Source: Knoellia subterranea KCTC 19937
Lineage (GTDB): Bacteria; Actinomycetota; Actinomycetes; Actinomycetales; Dermatophilaceae
NCBI RefSeq assembly: GCF_000768685.1
Contig: NZ_AVPK01000005.1
Coordinates: forward strand, 1-64,000
Length of the DNA stretch: 64,000 nucleotides
Reading direction: 5' to 3'
Shown here: in pieces, positions 55,890 through 64,000 of the stretch
Layout of the letters: each line of letters opens with the position of its first letter
Numbering within the stretch: position 1 is the stretch's first letter
The notes under the pieces: generated by a model
Databases searched by the model: none
Told to the model about the DNA's origin: nothing
What the model saw: the letters and a program-made list of their open reading frames with translations, nothing else
Made by a program: the position numbers and the translations under genes

Positions 55890-56863
55890 CAGCGAGACGC
55901 CTTCCGGATGGTGTCGAGCCAGAGTCGGGCGATGCGGGGTCCGTCGATCTCGAGGGCGACGTCGACCTGGGCCTGGGCGAGGCCGTGCGGGTCGTGGTCC
56001 ATGTCCCCGGACCAGTCCCGGGTGTCGACGATCGTGCGACCACGGGTCCAGGTGCCGGAGAGTTCGACGCGGACGGGGAGCCTCTCGGTCCGCACCGCCT
56101 CGGGGTCGACGAGCAGCGCCACGGCTCCGGCGTCACCGATCGTCGCGCTGTCGCTGTCGAAGTGGCGGCTCATGAAGCGCATGAGCCCAGCCCCGAGGGC
56201 GCCGGGACCGCGCTCGTCCAGGGCCGCCAGCTCGTCGGCGTCGGCGAGGGTGATGCGCGGTTCGTAGAAGACGTCGAGGCCATACATCGTCACGGGGACG
56301 TCGTGGTCTGCGCTCGCGTCGAGGACGACTGCGGTGGCCTCCGGGTCGTGGAAGACGTTGAACTCCGCGGCGGCAGTCGCGTTGCTGACCATCGCACCGC
56401 CGCCCATGAAGACGATGCGACCGATCCGCTCGAAGGAGTCGGGATACATGCGGGCGAGCAGGGCGATGTTGGTCATCGGCGCGAGCGGCACGAGCGTGAC
56501 CGGGTCACCCTCGGCGTGGGCGCCGTCGATGGTCTCGCGGAGGAGATCGATCGCGTGCCGCGCGTCGACGCCGATCGTCGGTTCGGGCCACCCGAGGTCG
56601 GCCATCCCGTCATCACCGTGGACGTGCCGCGCATCGACGGGTCGCTCGAGCAGCGGGTGCGATGCGCCGGCCGCGACCGGAATCTCGGTGTGCCCGCACG
56701 CCTCGAGGACGGTGAGGGTGTTGCGCACCACGTCCGGCAGCGGCGCGTTCCCGCCGACGCAGGTCACCGCGCGCAGGTCCAGCTCGGGGTGCAGGCACGC
56801 GAGGATCAGGGCGCACGCGTCGTCCACTCCGGTGTCGACGTCGAGAATCACGGGGAGGGCCAT
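55889..56863 (-). CDS. Inosine/uridine-preferring nucleoside hydrolase
   Basis: The 324-residue enzyme has the calcium motif DVDTGVDDACAL (Asp cluster at residues 8-14), LAPMTNIALL and the C-terminal catalytic region with D in IGDAGAV. It splits ribonucleosides to base and ribose. ATG 56863 is set by TACGCT 6 nt upstream. It is divergent from a GH3 lipoprotein and coupled to ribokinase. Confidence 0.88.
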   Translation of the reverse strand: MALPVILDVDTGVDDACALILACLHPELDLRAVTCVGGNAPLPDVVRNTLTVLEACGHTEIPVAAGASHPLLERPVDARHVHGDDGMADLGWPEPTIGVDARHAIDLLRETIDGAHAEGDPVTLVPLAPMTNIALLARMYPDSFERIGRIVFMGGGAMVSNATAAAEFNVFHDPEATAVVLDASADHDVPVTMYGLDVFYEPRITLADADELAALDERGPGALGAGLMRFMSRHFDSDSATIGDAGAVALLVDPEAVRTERLPVRVELSGTWTRGRTIVDTRDWSGDMDHDPHGLAQAQVDVALEIDGPRIARLWLDTIRKASR

Positions 56864-56869
56864 GGTCCG

Positions 56870-56895
56870 AGCGTAAGCCGTGGGTCGACTACCGT
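56870..56895. promoter_or_regulatory. Divergent leaderless promoter pair
   Basis: Minus-strand TACGCT (56870-56875) is 6 nt before ATG 56863; plus-strand TACCGT (56890-56895) is 6 nt before GTG 56902. The -10 boxes are 14 bp apart in a 38-bp gap, so the promoters must overlap and compete. Confidence 0.5.
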
Positions 56896-56901
56896 CTGGG
56901 G

Positions 56902-58194
56902 GTGATCTCCCGCCCCACCGCCCCTGTCCGTGCACGCCTCACCGCCGCCGTCGCCGTGGCGCTCGTGGGCGTCCTCGCCGCGGGATGCGGCGGCGCTGGT
57001 TCGGATGACGGGGCGAACCCCACGGGAAGCAGCGGGAGCACCACCAGCACGGGCCCGGGCACGTCATCGACGGAGCCGTCGGCTTCGACGTCGGCCACGG
57101 CGAGCACCACGCCGTCCGCGGACGGCGGCCCCGTCTCGGCAACGGCCTGCGCACGGCAGAAGGCCGAGTCCCTCACCGAGGAGCAGGCTCTCGGGCAGCT
57201 CCTCATGGTCGCGTTCGATACCGCTGCCTCGCGCACGGCGCTGGACGGCCTCATCGCCGATCAGCACGTCGGCAACGTCATCTACCTGGGTGGCTGGGAC
57301 GGGGCCACGCGAGTGAAGGCCACGAGCGCCCACCTCCAGGACCAGGCCACGAAGGCCGCGACGGCCGGCATACCCCTTCTCCTGGCGGCCGACCAGGAGG
57401 GCGGCGAGGTCCGCCAACTGCGCGGTGAGGGCTTCACCGCCCCGCCCACCGCGAAGGTTCAGGCCCAGATGTCGTCCTCGGCCCTCACGGCTGCCGCCAA
57501 GGGGTGGGCCGAGGAGCTCAAGGCCGTTGGAATCAACGTCAACCTCGCGCCGGTCACCGACACCGTCCCGGCCGACATCGGCAAGGCGAACGAGCCGATC
57601 GGCAAGTGGGGACGGCAGTACGGCTCCGACCCCAAGACGGTGACGCGCGCGTCCACCGCGTTCCTCAAGGGCATGCACGAGGGCGGGATCATGGGCACCG
57701 TCAAGCACTTCCCCGGCCTCGGCCGCGTCGAGAACAACACCGACTTCAACACCACCGGCATCACCGACACGGTCGCGACGCCGAACGACCCGTTCCTCGC
57801 GCCGTTCACCGCCGGGGTCAAGGCGGGTGCCGGGCTCGTCATGGTCTCGTCGGCGAAGTACCCCGGGCTCGACGCCACCAAGACGCAGGCGATGTTCAGC
57901 AAGCCGATCATCACGGGGCTGCTGCGCGAGAAGCTCGGCTACGAGGGCGTTGTCATCACGGACGACATCAACGCCAAGGCCGTGCGCTCGATCCCGGCTG
58001 CGGACAGGGCCGTTCGCTACATCGAGGCCGGGGGCGACATCCTCCTGACCGGCGACCCGAAGTCCGTGCCGACGATGACGAAGGCCCTCGCCGACAAGGC
58101 CCGCGCCGACGATGAGTTCGCCAACCTGCTGGAGACGTCCGTGCTGCGCGTCGTCGCCCTCAAGGAGCGGATGGGCCTGATGAGCTGCAGCTGA
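56902..58194 (+). CDS. GH3 family beta-N-acetylglucosaminidase lipoprotein (LpqI-like)
   Basis: The 430-residue lipoprotein has a signal with lipobox LAAGC (about C29), a Ser/Thr/Pro linker to about 75, then a GH3 barrel. The nucleophile Asp is in VVITDDINAKAV. The motif usually reading KHFPGHGxxxxDSH is KHFPGLGRVENNTDFN, so the catalytic His/Asp dyad of Gram-negative NagZ is altered; LpqI-type actinobacterial enzymes appear to share this. It probably trims GlcNAc from muropeptides at the membrane. The start GTG 56902 lies 6 nt after TACCGT. Confidence 0.85.
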   Translation: MISRPTAPVRARLTAAVAVALVGVLAAGCGGAGSDDGANPTGSSGSTTSTGPGTSSTEPSASTSATASTTPSADGGPVSATACARQKAESLTEEQALGQLLMVAFDTAASRTALDGLIADQHVGNVIYLGGWDGATRVKATSAHLQDQATKAATAGIPLLLAADQEGGEVRQLRGEGFTAPPTAKVQAQMSSSALTAAAKGWAEELKAVGINVNLAPVTDTVPADIGKANEPIGKWGRQYGSDPKTVTRASTAFLKGMHEGGIMGTVKHFPGLGRVENNTDFNTTGITDTVATPNDPFLAPFTAGVKAGAGLVMVSSAKYPGLDATKTQAMFSKPIITGLLREKLGYEGVVITDDINAKAVRSIPAADRAVRYIEAGGDILLTGDPKSVPTMTKALADKARADDEFANLLETSVLRVVALKERMGLMSCS

Positions 58195-58206
58195 CCGCCA
58201 CACCTG

Positions 58207-58303
58207 CCTCACCTTTTACGGGGCCCCCGCTAAACAGTTCCCGAACAAGAGAACAGTTCTCTTGTTCGGGAACTGTTTTACGGGTGACCCGTAAAAGGTG
58301 AGG
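58207..58303. terminator. Nested alternative hairpins between convergent GH3 and tsaD genes (copy 2)
   Basis: Arm A1 (58207-58222) and A' (58288-58303) pair perfectly over 16 bp. Inside, hairpin B has 20-bp perfect arms (58235-58254 and 58256-58275) with a one-base centre; A2 TTTTACGGG (58276-58284) pairs locally with A' through a TGA loop. Order and sequences mirror the element at 41825-41917. Likely bidirectional terminator. Confidence 0.8.
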
Positions 58304-58312
58304 CGGATGGGA

Positions 58313-59359
58313 TCAGGCGCTGATCTGGGTGACCGGCATCGACGAGTCGGCGGGCAGGTCGAGCCGCGAGGCGTCGCGGCCCTTGAGGACCATCTGCGCG
58401 CCCAGCGCGGCAACCATCGCGCCGTTGTCGGTGCACAGGCCCGGTCGAGGCACGCGCAGCTCGATCCCGGCGTCGTCGCACCGCGACTGAGCCATCGCAC
58501 GCAGCCGCGAGTTGGCCGCGACCCCGCCACCGATCTGGAGGTGCTGGGCGCCCTGCTCACGGCAGGCCAACACCGCCTTGCGGGTGAGCACGTCGACGAC
58601 CGCCTCCTGGAACGACGCAGCCACATCGGCAACGGGCACTGACTCCCCCGCAGCCTCGCGGGCCTGAACCCAGCGCGACACGGCCGTCTTGAGCCCCGAG
58701 AACGAGAAGTCGAACCGGTGCCGCTCCATGTCGCGCCCCGTCGTCAGCCCGCGCGGGAAGTCGATGGTGATCTCACCGTCGCGCGCGGCCCGATCGATGT
58801 GCGGCCCACCGGGGAACGGCAGCCCGAGCACGCGGGCCACCTTGTCGAATGCCTCCCCGGCCGCGTCGTCGATCGTAGACCCGAGGCTGCGGATGTCCGA
58901 GGTCACGTCGGGCACGAGGAGCAGCGACGAGTGCCCGCCGGAGACGAGGAGCGCCATCGTCGGCTCGGGCAGCGGCCCGTGTTCGACGATGTCGACGGCG
59001 ACGTGCGACGCGAGGTGGTTCACGCCATAGAGCGGCACCCCGAGCGACAGGGCCAACGCCTTGGCCGAGGCCACGCCGACCATGAGGGATCCAGCCAAAC
59101 CCGGTCCGGACGTCACCGAAATCGCGTCGAGGTCACGCAGCTGCACGCCGGCCTCTCGGCACGCTCGCTCGATCGTCGGCACCATCTCCTCGAGGTGCGC
59201 GCGGCTCGCGACCTCGGGCACGACCCCTCCGAAGCGCGCGTGGTCATCGACGCTGCTCGCCACGGCGTCGACGAGCAGGGTCTCGCCGCGCACGATGCCT
59301 ACACCGGTCTCGTCGCACGACGTCTCGATGCCGAGGATGAGTGGCTGGTCCACGCTCAT
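58313..59359 (-). CDS. tsaD: tRNA N6-threonylcarbamoyladenosine transferase
   Basis: The 348-residue Kae1/TsaD protein has [15 protein letters not shown], the metal ligands in HLASHVAVD (His-x3-His), the ATP loop [13 protein letters not shown] and [11 protein letters not shown]. It transfers threonylcarbamoyl to A37 of ANN-decoding tRNAs, with TsaB and TsaE from the same operon. The ATG overlaps the rimI stop. Confidence 0.95.
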   Translation of the reverse strand: MSVDQPLILGIETSCDETGVGIVRGETLLVDAVASSVDDHARFGGVVPEVASRAHLEEMVPTIERACREAGVQLRDLDAISVTSGPGLAGSLMVGVASAKALALSLGVPLYGVNHLASHVAVDIVEHGPLPEPTMALLVSGGHSSLLLVPDVTSDIRSLGSTIDDAAGEAFDKVARVLGLPFPGGPHIDRAARDGEITIDFPRGLTTGRDMERHRFDFSFSGLKTAVSRWVQAREAAGESVPVADVAASFQEAVVDVLTRKAVLACREQGAQHLQIGGGVAANSRLRAMAQSRCDDAGIELRVPRPGLCTDNGAMVAALGAQMVLKGRDASRLDLPADSSMPVTQISA

Positions 59360-59853
59360 GGCTGAATTCCCTTCTGCGACAGCATCTTCCGCATCACCAA
59401 TGCGTCGACGTTGCCGGGTTGGTAGTAGCCGCGGCGCACGTTGAGCACGTCGTATCCGCGCCGGTCATAGAGCGCTCGCGCCGACGCGTTGTCGGCGCGC
59501 ACCTCGAGCATCATCGCCTCGGCGCCGCCGGCACTGGCCCGGGATTCGAGTTCGTCGAGCACCTGGGCGCCGAGCCCGGAGCCCCGATGCGCGGGGGCGA
59601 CCGTGATCGTCATGAGGTCGGCGACCTGACCGCCGTGGTCAATTCCGGCGTATGCCGCCAGCTCACCTTCGCGGTCCACGACGACGTAGTCGCGGCGTGG
59701 CCTTCCGGCCAACTCCGACCACCAGGAGGCAGCCGACCAGGCGTCGTCGGGGAACGCCTCACCCTCGAGCCGGACGAGCTCCGGGATGTCGGCCCACGCG
59801 AGGGCACGCAGACCCGCGACCTCGTGGGCCGCGGCCTCGACGAAGGCGGTCAC
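59356..59853 (-). CDS. rimI: Ribosomal-protein-alanine acetyltransferase RimI
   Basis: The 165-residue GNAT enzyme has the acetyl-CoA loop [15 protein letters not shown] and [30 protein letters not shown], typical of RimI, which acetylates the S18 N-terminus. GTG 59853 overlaps the tsaB stop. tsaB-rimI-tsaD order is the usual actinobacterial arrangement. Confidence 0.9.
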   Translation of the reverse strand: MTAFVEAAAHEVAGLRALAWADIPELVRLEGEAFPDDAWSAASWWSELAGRPRRDYVVVDREGELAAYAGIDHGGQVADLMTITVAPAHRGSGLGAQVLDELESRASAGGAEAMMLEVRADNASARALYDRRGYDVLNVRRGYYQPGNVDALVMRKMLSQKGIQP

Positions 59854-60509
59854 TTCGCGGCCCGTTCGGCGGTCGTCAGGGCGTCCGGCCGGCGCAGGTA
59901 GAGCGGCTCGACCGGCATCGATTCCCCCGCCGCGGACCGGCGAGCCGCCACCGCACCGAGCACGCCCGCATCGACGTCGAGCACCGGCAGGGCCGTGGCG
60001 AAGAGGTCGGGATAGAGGACCGGTCCCCGTCCAGCGGTGGGCAGCGCGCGGACGTCGTCCGGCAGGTCACCGGGACGGTCGACCGCCGGGTCGGTGAGGC
60101 GCTCCACGGAACCGGAGCGGACGGCATACCGAGCCCAGTAGACCTCCTTGCGCCGGGCGTCGGTCGCGACGAGGAACTCACCCTCAGCGACGGACCCTGC
60201 CGCCTGCTCGGCGATGACGTCGAGACTGCAGATTCCGTATGCCGGGAGCCCCAGTGCGTGGGCCATCGTCACCCCCGTGACGATCCCGACGCGCAGACCC
60301 GTGAAGGGTCCGGGACCCTTGCCCACGACGACGGCCGTGAGGTCCGCCGGTGACCGACCCGCATCGTCGAGAGCGGTCTGGATGAGCGGCGCCACCCACT
60401 CGGTGTGGGCGCGCGCGTCGAGGTGCGACCCTGCCGCGACGACGCTCTCGCCGTCGTGCAGGGCGACCGTGATCGCCGTCGTCGAGGTGTCGATGGCGAG
60501 GATCAGCAC
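59850..60509 (-). CDS. tsaB: tRNA threonylcarbamoyladenosine biosynthesis protein TsaB
   Basis: The 219-residue ASKHA-fold protein begins LILAIDTSTTAITVAL and has GKGPGPFTGLRVG. It is the inactive paralogue that forms a dimer with TsaD in t6A synthesis. GTG 60509 overlaps the tsaE stop. Confidence 0.92.
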   Translation of the reverse strand: MLILAIDTSTTAITVALHDGESVVAAGSHLDARAHTEWVAPLIQTALDDAGRSPADLTAVVVGKGPGPFTGLRVGIVTGVTMAHALGLPAYGICSLDVIAEQAAGSVAEGEFLVATDARRKEVYWARYAVRSGSVERLTDPAVDRPGDLPDDVRALPTAGRGPVLYPDLFATALPVLDVDAGVLGAVAARRSAAGESMPVEPLYLRRPDALTTAERAAK

Positions 60510-60961
60510 GGCACTCCAGCCTTCCAGCGCTCGCCGTGGCCCGTGACGGCGACGGTGCGGGTCTCGGTCTCGAGGTCTGCCTCGAGGGTGATCTCGAGAC
60601 GGTCGTCGGAGAGGTCCTCGGCGAGGCCGTGGCCCCACTCGACGACGGTGACGCTCGCGTCGAGGTCGGCATCGAGGTCGAGGTCGTCGAGTTCGGCCAT
60701 GCCACCCAGACGGTAGGCGTCGACGTGGACGAGCGCCGGGCCACCGACGAGCGAGGGGTGGACGCGCGCGATGACGAAGGTCGGCGAGGTGATCGGCCCG
60801 CGCACGCCGAGGCCAGCGGCCAGACCCTGGGTGAAGGTCGTCTTGCCGGCGCCGAGGCCACCCGTGAGGATCACGAGGTCGCCGGCCCGAAGGTCGTGGG
60901 CGAGGCGTTCCCCGAAGGCTCGCGTGTCAGCCGCTGTCCCCAGCACGACCGGCTGCGTCAT
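60503..60961 (-). CDS. tsaE: tRNA t6A biosynthesis ATPase TsaE
   Basis: The 152-residue P-loop protein has Walker A GGLGAGKTTF (about 34-43), SPTFVIARVH and HVDAYRL as in TsaE, the ATPase that resets the TsaBD complex. It overlaps the hydrolase upstream (ATGA) and tsaB downstream. Confidence 0.92.
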   Translation of the reverse strand: MTQPVVLGTAADTRAFGERLAHDLRAGDLVILTGGLGAGKTTFTQGLAAGLGVRGPITSPTFVIARVHPSLVGGPALVHVDAYRLGGMAELDDLDLDADLDASVTVVEWGHGLAEDLSDDRLEITLEADLETETRTVAVTGHGERWKAGVPC

Positions 60962-62196
60962 GAGCGCCTCCGGCGGCGCGTCGAACCGGCCCGCTTGACC
61001 TTGGTGCGAGCGGCCTTGGCGGCCCGCTCCTGGGACCGCTCCGCCGCCTCGTCGCGGCGCACACCGCGCACCCGGCGTCCTCGCGCTATGTCGGTGATGA
61101 ACCGGCGGACCCGCGGCTTGGCTCCCGCCGCGACACCGAGTTCGAGGTCGACGGCGGCCCGCGAAATGAGGTCGAGGAGTTGGCCATTCACGAGTTCGGG
61201 GTGCTCGAGCATGATGAGGTGCCCAGCGTCGCGGACCACGACGTGCTCGGAGCCGGGCAGGCGCTCGACGATCGCCGCACTGTGCTTCGGAGGGGTGAGG
61301 AGGTCACCCTCGCCGTTGACGACGAGGACCTCCTTGTCGACGAGGGCGGTCAGCGATTCGTACTCGTCCATGCCCTTGATGGCGGGGATGAACGCGGCCA
61401 TGACCTCGAAGGGCGTCGCGAGGATGAGGTCGGACGTGAAGCGCACCAGCTTCTCGCTCACGGGCGAGTCGTACGAGAAGCGGTCGACGACGGAGTCCTC
61501 GACGGTCTTCCCGAACCGGCGCACCGGGCCCAGCCAGCGCTGATGCGGCGCCAGGCGGGAGAGCAGGCGCGGCCCCGCCTGGCCGATCGCTCGACCGACC
61601 AACGGGCCGAAACCGAGGTCGGTCAACCCCTCGCCGTTGGCCGAAGTCGCGATGAAGGCGACAGCCATGACCCGCTCTCGCACGAGGTCGGCGTGATGGC
61701 GCACGAGCGACATCGTCGTCATGCCTCCCATCGAGTGGCCGACGAGGACGAGCGGACCCTCGGGGCAAGCAGAGTCGATCACGGCGCGGAGGTCCTGTCC
61801 GAGCTGCTCGATGGTGCTGTGCTCGGCGTCGGACACGTCGGAGCGGCCGTGGCTGCGCTGGTCCCAGGTGACGACGCGGTAGCCGGCGTCGAGCAGGGCT
61901 CGACGCTGGAAGATCCAGCTCGGGATGCTCAGGCAGAAGCCGTGGGAGAGCACGACCGTCGGCTGCCGCACGTTCCACGAATCGGGGGTGTCGACCTCCA
62001 CGTGGAGCTTGACGCTGTCGGTGGCCACGACGACGAGTTCGACGTCGGGCGTGTGCCTGAAGTCGACGTGCGGGTCGAGCGCGTCGAGCCGTCGCCGATC
62101 GGCGGCTGCGCGGTCAGCGGCGACACCGGCCGCAGCGGCTCCTGCTGCGGCCGCGGCGGCAGCCCCGATCCCAATGGCCCGGCCCACGCGCACCAT
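60958..62196 (-). CDS. Alpha/beta-fold hydrolase with basic C-terminal tail
   Basis: The 412-residue protein has an Ala-rich hydrophobic N-terminus (about 8-27) that may anchor it, then an alpha/beta hydrolase with the oxyanion SHGFCLS, nucleophile elbow VGHSMGGMTT, a late Asp in NGEGDLLTPP and catalytic His in DAGHLIMLEHP. The last 60 residues are Arg/Lys-rich (VRRFITDIARGRRVRGVRR...RRRRRS). Substrate unknown. It is in the wall/t6A operon between alr and tsaE, a placement seen in many actinobacteria. Confidence 0.82.
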   Translation of the reverse strand: MVRVGRAIGIGAAAAAAAGAAAAGVAADRAAADRRRLDALDPHVDFRHTPDVELVVVATDSVKLHVEVDTPDSWNVRQPTVVLSHGFCLSIPSWIFQRRALLDAGYRVVTWDQRSHGRSDVSDAEHSTIEQLGQDLRAVIDSACPEGPLVLVGHSMGGMTTMSLVRHHADLVRERVMAVAFIATSANGEGLTDLGFGPLVGRAIGQAGPRLLSRLAPHQRWLGPVRRFGKTVEDSVVDRFSYDSPVSEKLVRFTSDLILATPFEVMAAFIPAIKGMDEYESLTALVDKEVLVVNGEGDLLTPPKHSAAIVERLPGSEHVVVRDAGHLIMLEHPELVNGQLLDLISRAAVDLELGVAAGAKPRVRRFITDIARGRRVRGVRRDEAAERSQERAAKAARTKVKRAGSTRRRRRS

Positions 62197-63371
62197 CAGT
62201 CCCCGCCTCCGACGAGAACCCGGGGCAACCGGCCGCTGATGCGCGTGACGATCTCGTAGTTGATGGTGTCGATGGCGCTCGCCCAGTCCTGCGCGGTCGG
62301 CTCACCATCGGCCCCGCGGCCGAGGATCACGACCTCGTCACCGGCACCCCCGGCATACGTCGGTCCGAGGTCGAGGACGAACTGGTCCATGCAGACCCGG
62401 CCGGCGACGGTGAGCCGCTGCCCGCCCACCTGCACCGGGCCCAGTGAACCGGCGTGGCGCGGGATCCCGTCGGCGTAGCCCAGCGGGACGAGGCCGACGA
62501 TCGTGTCCTGCGTCGTCGTGTAGGTGTGGCCATAACTCACGCCCTGTCCCGCCGGCGCCGCCTTGACGAGCGCAAGCCGGGCCGTGACGCGCATCGCCTC
62601 ACGCAACCCGAAGTCCTCCGGCGCACCGAGGTCCGGAACGGGTGACAGCCCATAGACGGCCAGGCCGGGGCGGACCACGTCGAAGTGCGCGTCGGGATTC
62701 GTGAGCGTGGCCGCGGAGTTCGCGAGGTGGCGAATCTGCGGATGTATGCCGGCCCGCTCGAGTTCCGCGGCCGCCTCCACGAAGCGCTCACGCTGGGCGA
62801 GGACGGTCGGGTGCTGCGGCGCGTCGGCAAGGGCGAAGTGCGACCAGACCCCGATGACCTCCACCGCGCCTTCAGCCTGGAGCGGCCCGACGGCGGCAAT
62901 GAGGTCGGTCCAGCCCTGTCCGAGGGCGCCGTTGCGGGCGAGGCCGGTGTCGACCTTGAGGTGGATGCGGGCGGTGCGTCCGCGCTCGCGGGCCGCGGCG
63001 GCAATCGCCTCGACGGCCCACGGCGCCGCGACGGAGAGGTCCAGATCGGCGTCGATCGCCGCGCCGAAGTCCGCACCGGGCGGATAGAGCCAGGTCAGGG
63101 CCGGCGTCGTCACGCCGGCGGCCCGCAGCTGGAGGGCCTCGGTGAGCTGCGCGGCGGCCAGCCAGGTCGCGCCACCGGCCACGGCGGCACGGGCGCTGTG
63201 GGCGAGGCCGTGCCCGTAGGCATCGGCCTTGACGACGGCCATGACCTCGGCCCCGGGTGCCCTCCGGCCGAGTTCGCGGACGTTGTCGGAGATGGCGTCG
63301 AGGTCGATCGTCACCCACGCACTGGCGCCCTCGGGCGGCACGGCGGAGACGGGGGCGGATGGCGTGGTCAT
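62196..63371 (-). CDS. alr: Alanine racemase
   Basis: The 391-residue PLP enzyme has the lysine motif AVVKADAYGHG (PLP Lys near 49), the HLANSAATL segment and the catalytic Tyr in GVSYGHTYTT. It supplies D-Ala for peptidoglycan. ATG 63371 is preferred to GTG 63380. TAGACT lies 10 nt upstream, so a very short leader is possible. The stop overlaps the hydrolase ATG. Confidence 0.93.
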   Translation of the reverse strand: MTTPSAPVSAVPPEGASAWVTIDLDAISDNVRELGRRAPGAEVMAVVKADAYGHGLAHSARAAVAGGATWLAAAQLTEALQLRAAGVTTPALTWLYPPGADFGAAIDADLDLSVAAPWAVEAIAAAARERGRTARIHLKVDTGLARNGALGQGWTDLIAAVGPLQAEGAVEVIGVWSHFALADAPQHPTVLAQRERFVEAAAELERAGIHPQIRHLANSAATLTNPDAHFDVVRPGLAVYGLSPVPDLGAPEDFGLREAMRVTARLALVKAAPAGQGVSYGHTYTTTQDTIVGLVPLGYADGIPRHAGSLGPVQVGGQRLTVAGRVCMDQFVLDLGPTYAGGAGDEVVILGRGADGEPTAQDWASAIDTINYEIVTRISGRLPRVLVGGGD

Positions 63372-63395
63372 GAGACCCACCAGTCTAGGTGTGCG

Positions 63396-64000
63396 TCAGT
63401 TCCGGGTGAGGAGATGGGCCACGGCATCCGGTATGCCGTGTGCGACCCGGAGAGCCCGCACCGGACCTCCGCGACTGGCCCGGTCCGCGGCGACCCCGTG
63501 GACGAGCGCACCGAGGGCGCCCGCCTCGGCCGGGTCGAGACCGGCGGCGAGGAGGGTTCCGATCAGCCCGGCGAGGACGTCACCGGCTCCGGCCGTGGCA
63601 AGCCAGGCCGGCGCGTCGGCCTGGGAGAAGACGGGCTCGTCCGGGTCGGCGGGGACGACGAGGGTGGTCGAGCCCTTGAGCAGGACGGTCATGCCGGTGC
63701 GGTCGGCGAGAGCACGCGCATGGCGGAGCGGCTCGACCTCGACCGCGTCACGGTCGACGTCGATGGCCTTGCGCGATCGGCGGCTGGCGCCCAGGCGTGA
63801 GAGCAGCGTCGCGAGTTCGCCGGCGTGGGGCGTGAGCAGGGTCGGCAGACCGGCTCGCGCCTCGATGACATCGTCGTCGAGCAGGTCCAGACCACCGGCG
63901 TCGACGAGCACCGGCACCTCCCCCGCGAGCGCGCCCCGCGCGACCACCAGTTGCGCCTCGGCCTCCCTGCGCGTCGCGGTGATGTCGAGTCCCGGCCCGA
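63396..64000 (-). CDS. nnrD: ADP/ATP-dependent (S)-NAD(P)H-hydrate dehydratase, C-terminal part (partial)
   Basis: The open frame continues through the window edge (GPGLDITATRREAEAQLVV...), so only the C-terminal 200 residues are seen. LTPHAGELATLLSR, LLKGSTTLVVP and the glycine motif TAGAGDVLAGLIGTLLAAG identify the YjeF C-terminal dehydratase that repairs hydrated NAD(P)H. The N-terminal epimerase half, usually fused, would be outside the window. Adjacent alr is the usual actinobacterial neighbour. Confidence 0.9.
   Translation of the reverse strand, partial: GPGLDITATRREAEAQLVVARGALAGEVPVLVDAGGLDLLDDDVIEARAGLPTLLTPHAGELATLLSRLGASRRSRKAIDVDRDAVEVEPLRHARALADRTGMTVLLKGSTTLVVPADPDEPVFSQADAPAWLATAGAGDVLAGLIGTLLAAGLDPAEAGALGALVHGVAADRASRGGPVRALRVAHGIPDAVAHLLTRN

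Noticed and set aside
56902-58194. Inactivated GH3 because the DSH motif of NagZ is missing
   Set aside because: The nucleophile Asp is intact and LpqI-like actinobacterial lipoproteins appear to share the altered loop, so this is more likely a subfamily feature.

Overview
The window is high-GC DNA (about 70 % by eye) with dense genes, many ATGA or GTGA stop-start overlaps and GTG/TTG starts. WhiB, GuaB3, a CIRCE-controlled groES-groEL, LacI/NarL-type regulators, PspC signalling and many apparently leaderless transcripts point to an actinobacterium. My guess is Micrococcales, perhaps Intrasporangiaceae, but this is inferred from gene content only. No rRNA, tRNA, insertion sequence, prophage or CRISPR array was seen. 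Both ends cut through a gene.

Layout. 0-6 kb: stand-alone LigD-type polymerase, family 5 uracil-DNA glycosylase, then a molybdate module (Mop regulator, modA, modB, modC) and a quinone oxidoreductase. 6-14 kb: a large secreted repeat protein, a small membrane protein, and a PspC-type envelope-stress locus (NarL regulator and PspC-kinase divergent from a PspC/toastrack-like protein). 13.5-20 kb: NUDIX, then a glycosyltransferase / PIG-L deacetylase / YbhN flippase group, then an 891-residue AsnB fused to a CofE-like domain. 20-27 kb: guaA, a snapalysin-like secreted metalloprotease with a conspicuous promoter region, SURF1 and DUF3817 proteins, and an ABC-2 transporter with its two-component system. 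27.5-31 kb: a heterodimeric ABC exporter whose halves carry complementary ATP-site defects. 31-41 kb: GMC oxidoreductase, aldehyde dehydrogenase, guaB3, a DHA2 efflux pump, a P1 peptidase, a VapBC-like toxin-antitoxin pair and guaB. 41-50 kb: whiB, Asp/Glu racemase, S4 protein and a mannose module (manA, LacI regulator, 1694-residue GH92 mannosidase). 50-55 kb: groEL, groES, GNAT, SAM methyltransferase. 55-58 kb: ribokinase and nucleoside hydrolase, divergent from a GH3 lipoprotein. 58-64 kb: a tight minus-strand operon nnrD-alr-hydrolase-tsaE-tsaB-rimI-tsaD.

The most striking signal lies below the gene level. The 7-mer GGCATAC (reverse complement GTATGCC) occurs 56 times, almost equally in both orientations. 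In 55 of 56 it extends to CGGCATAC, and often to ACGGCATACG. It is read in several frames, which forces rare codons such as ATA, and two hairpins flanking groEL are built from inverted pairs of it. This is how DNA-uptake signal sequences behave in Haemophilus and Neisseria. Other non-coding structure includes a related pair of long palindromes (one in frame inside an ABC transporter gene), a family of nested alternative hairpins between convergent genes, and a consistent TANNNT-6/7 nt-start arrangement showing that many first genes are leaderless.
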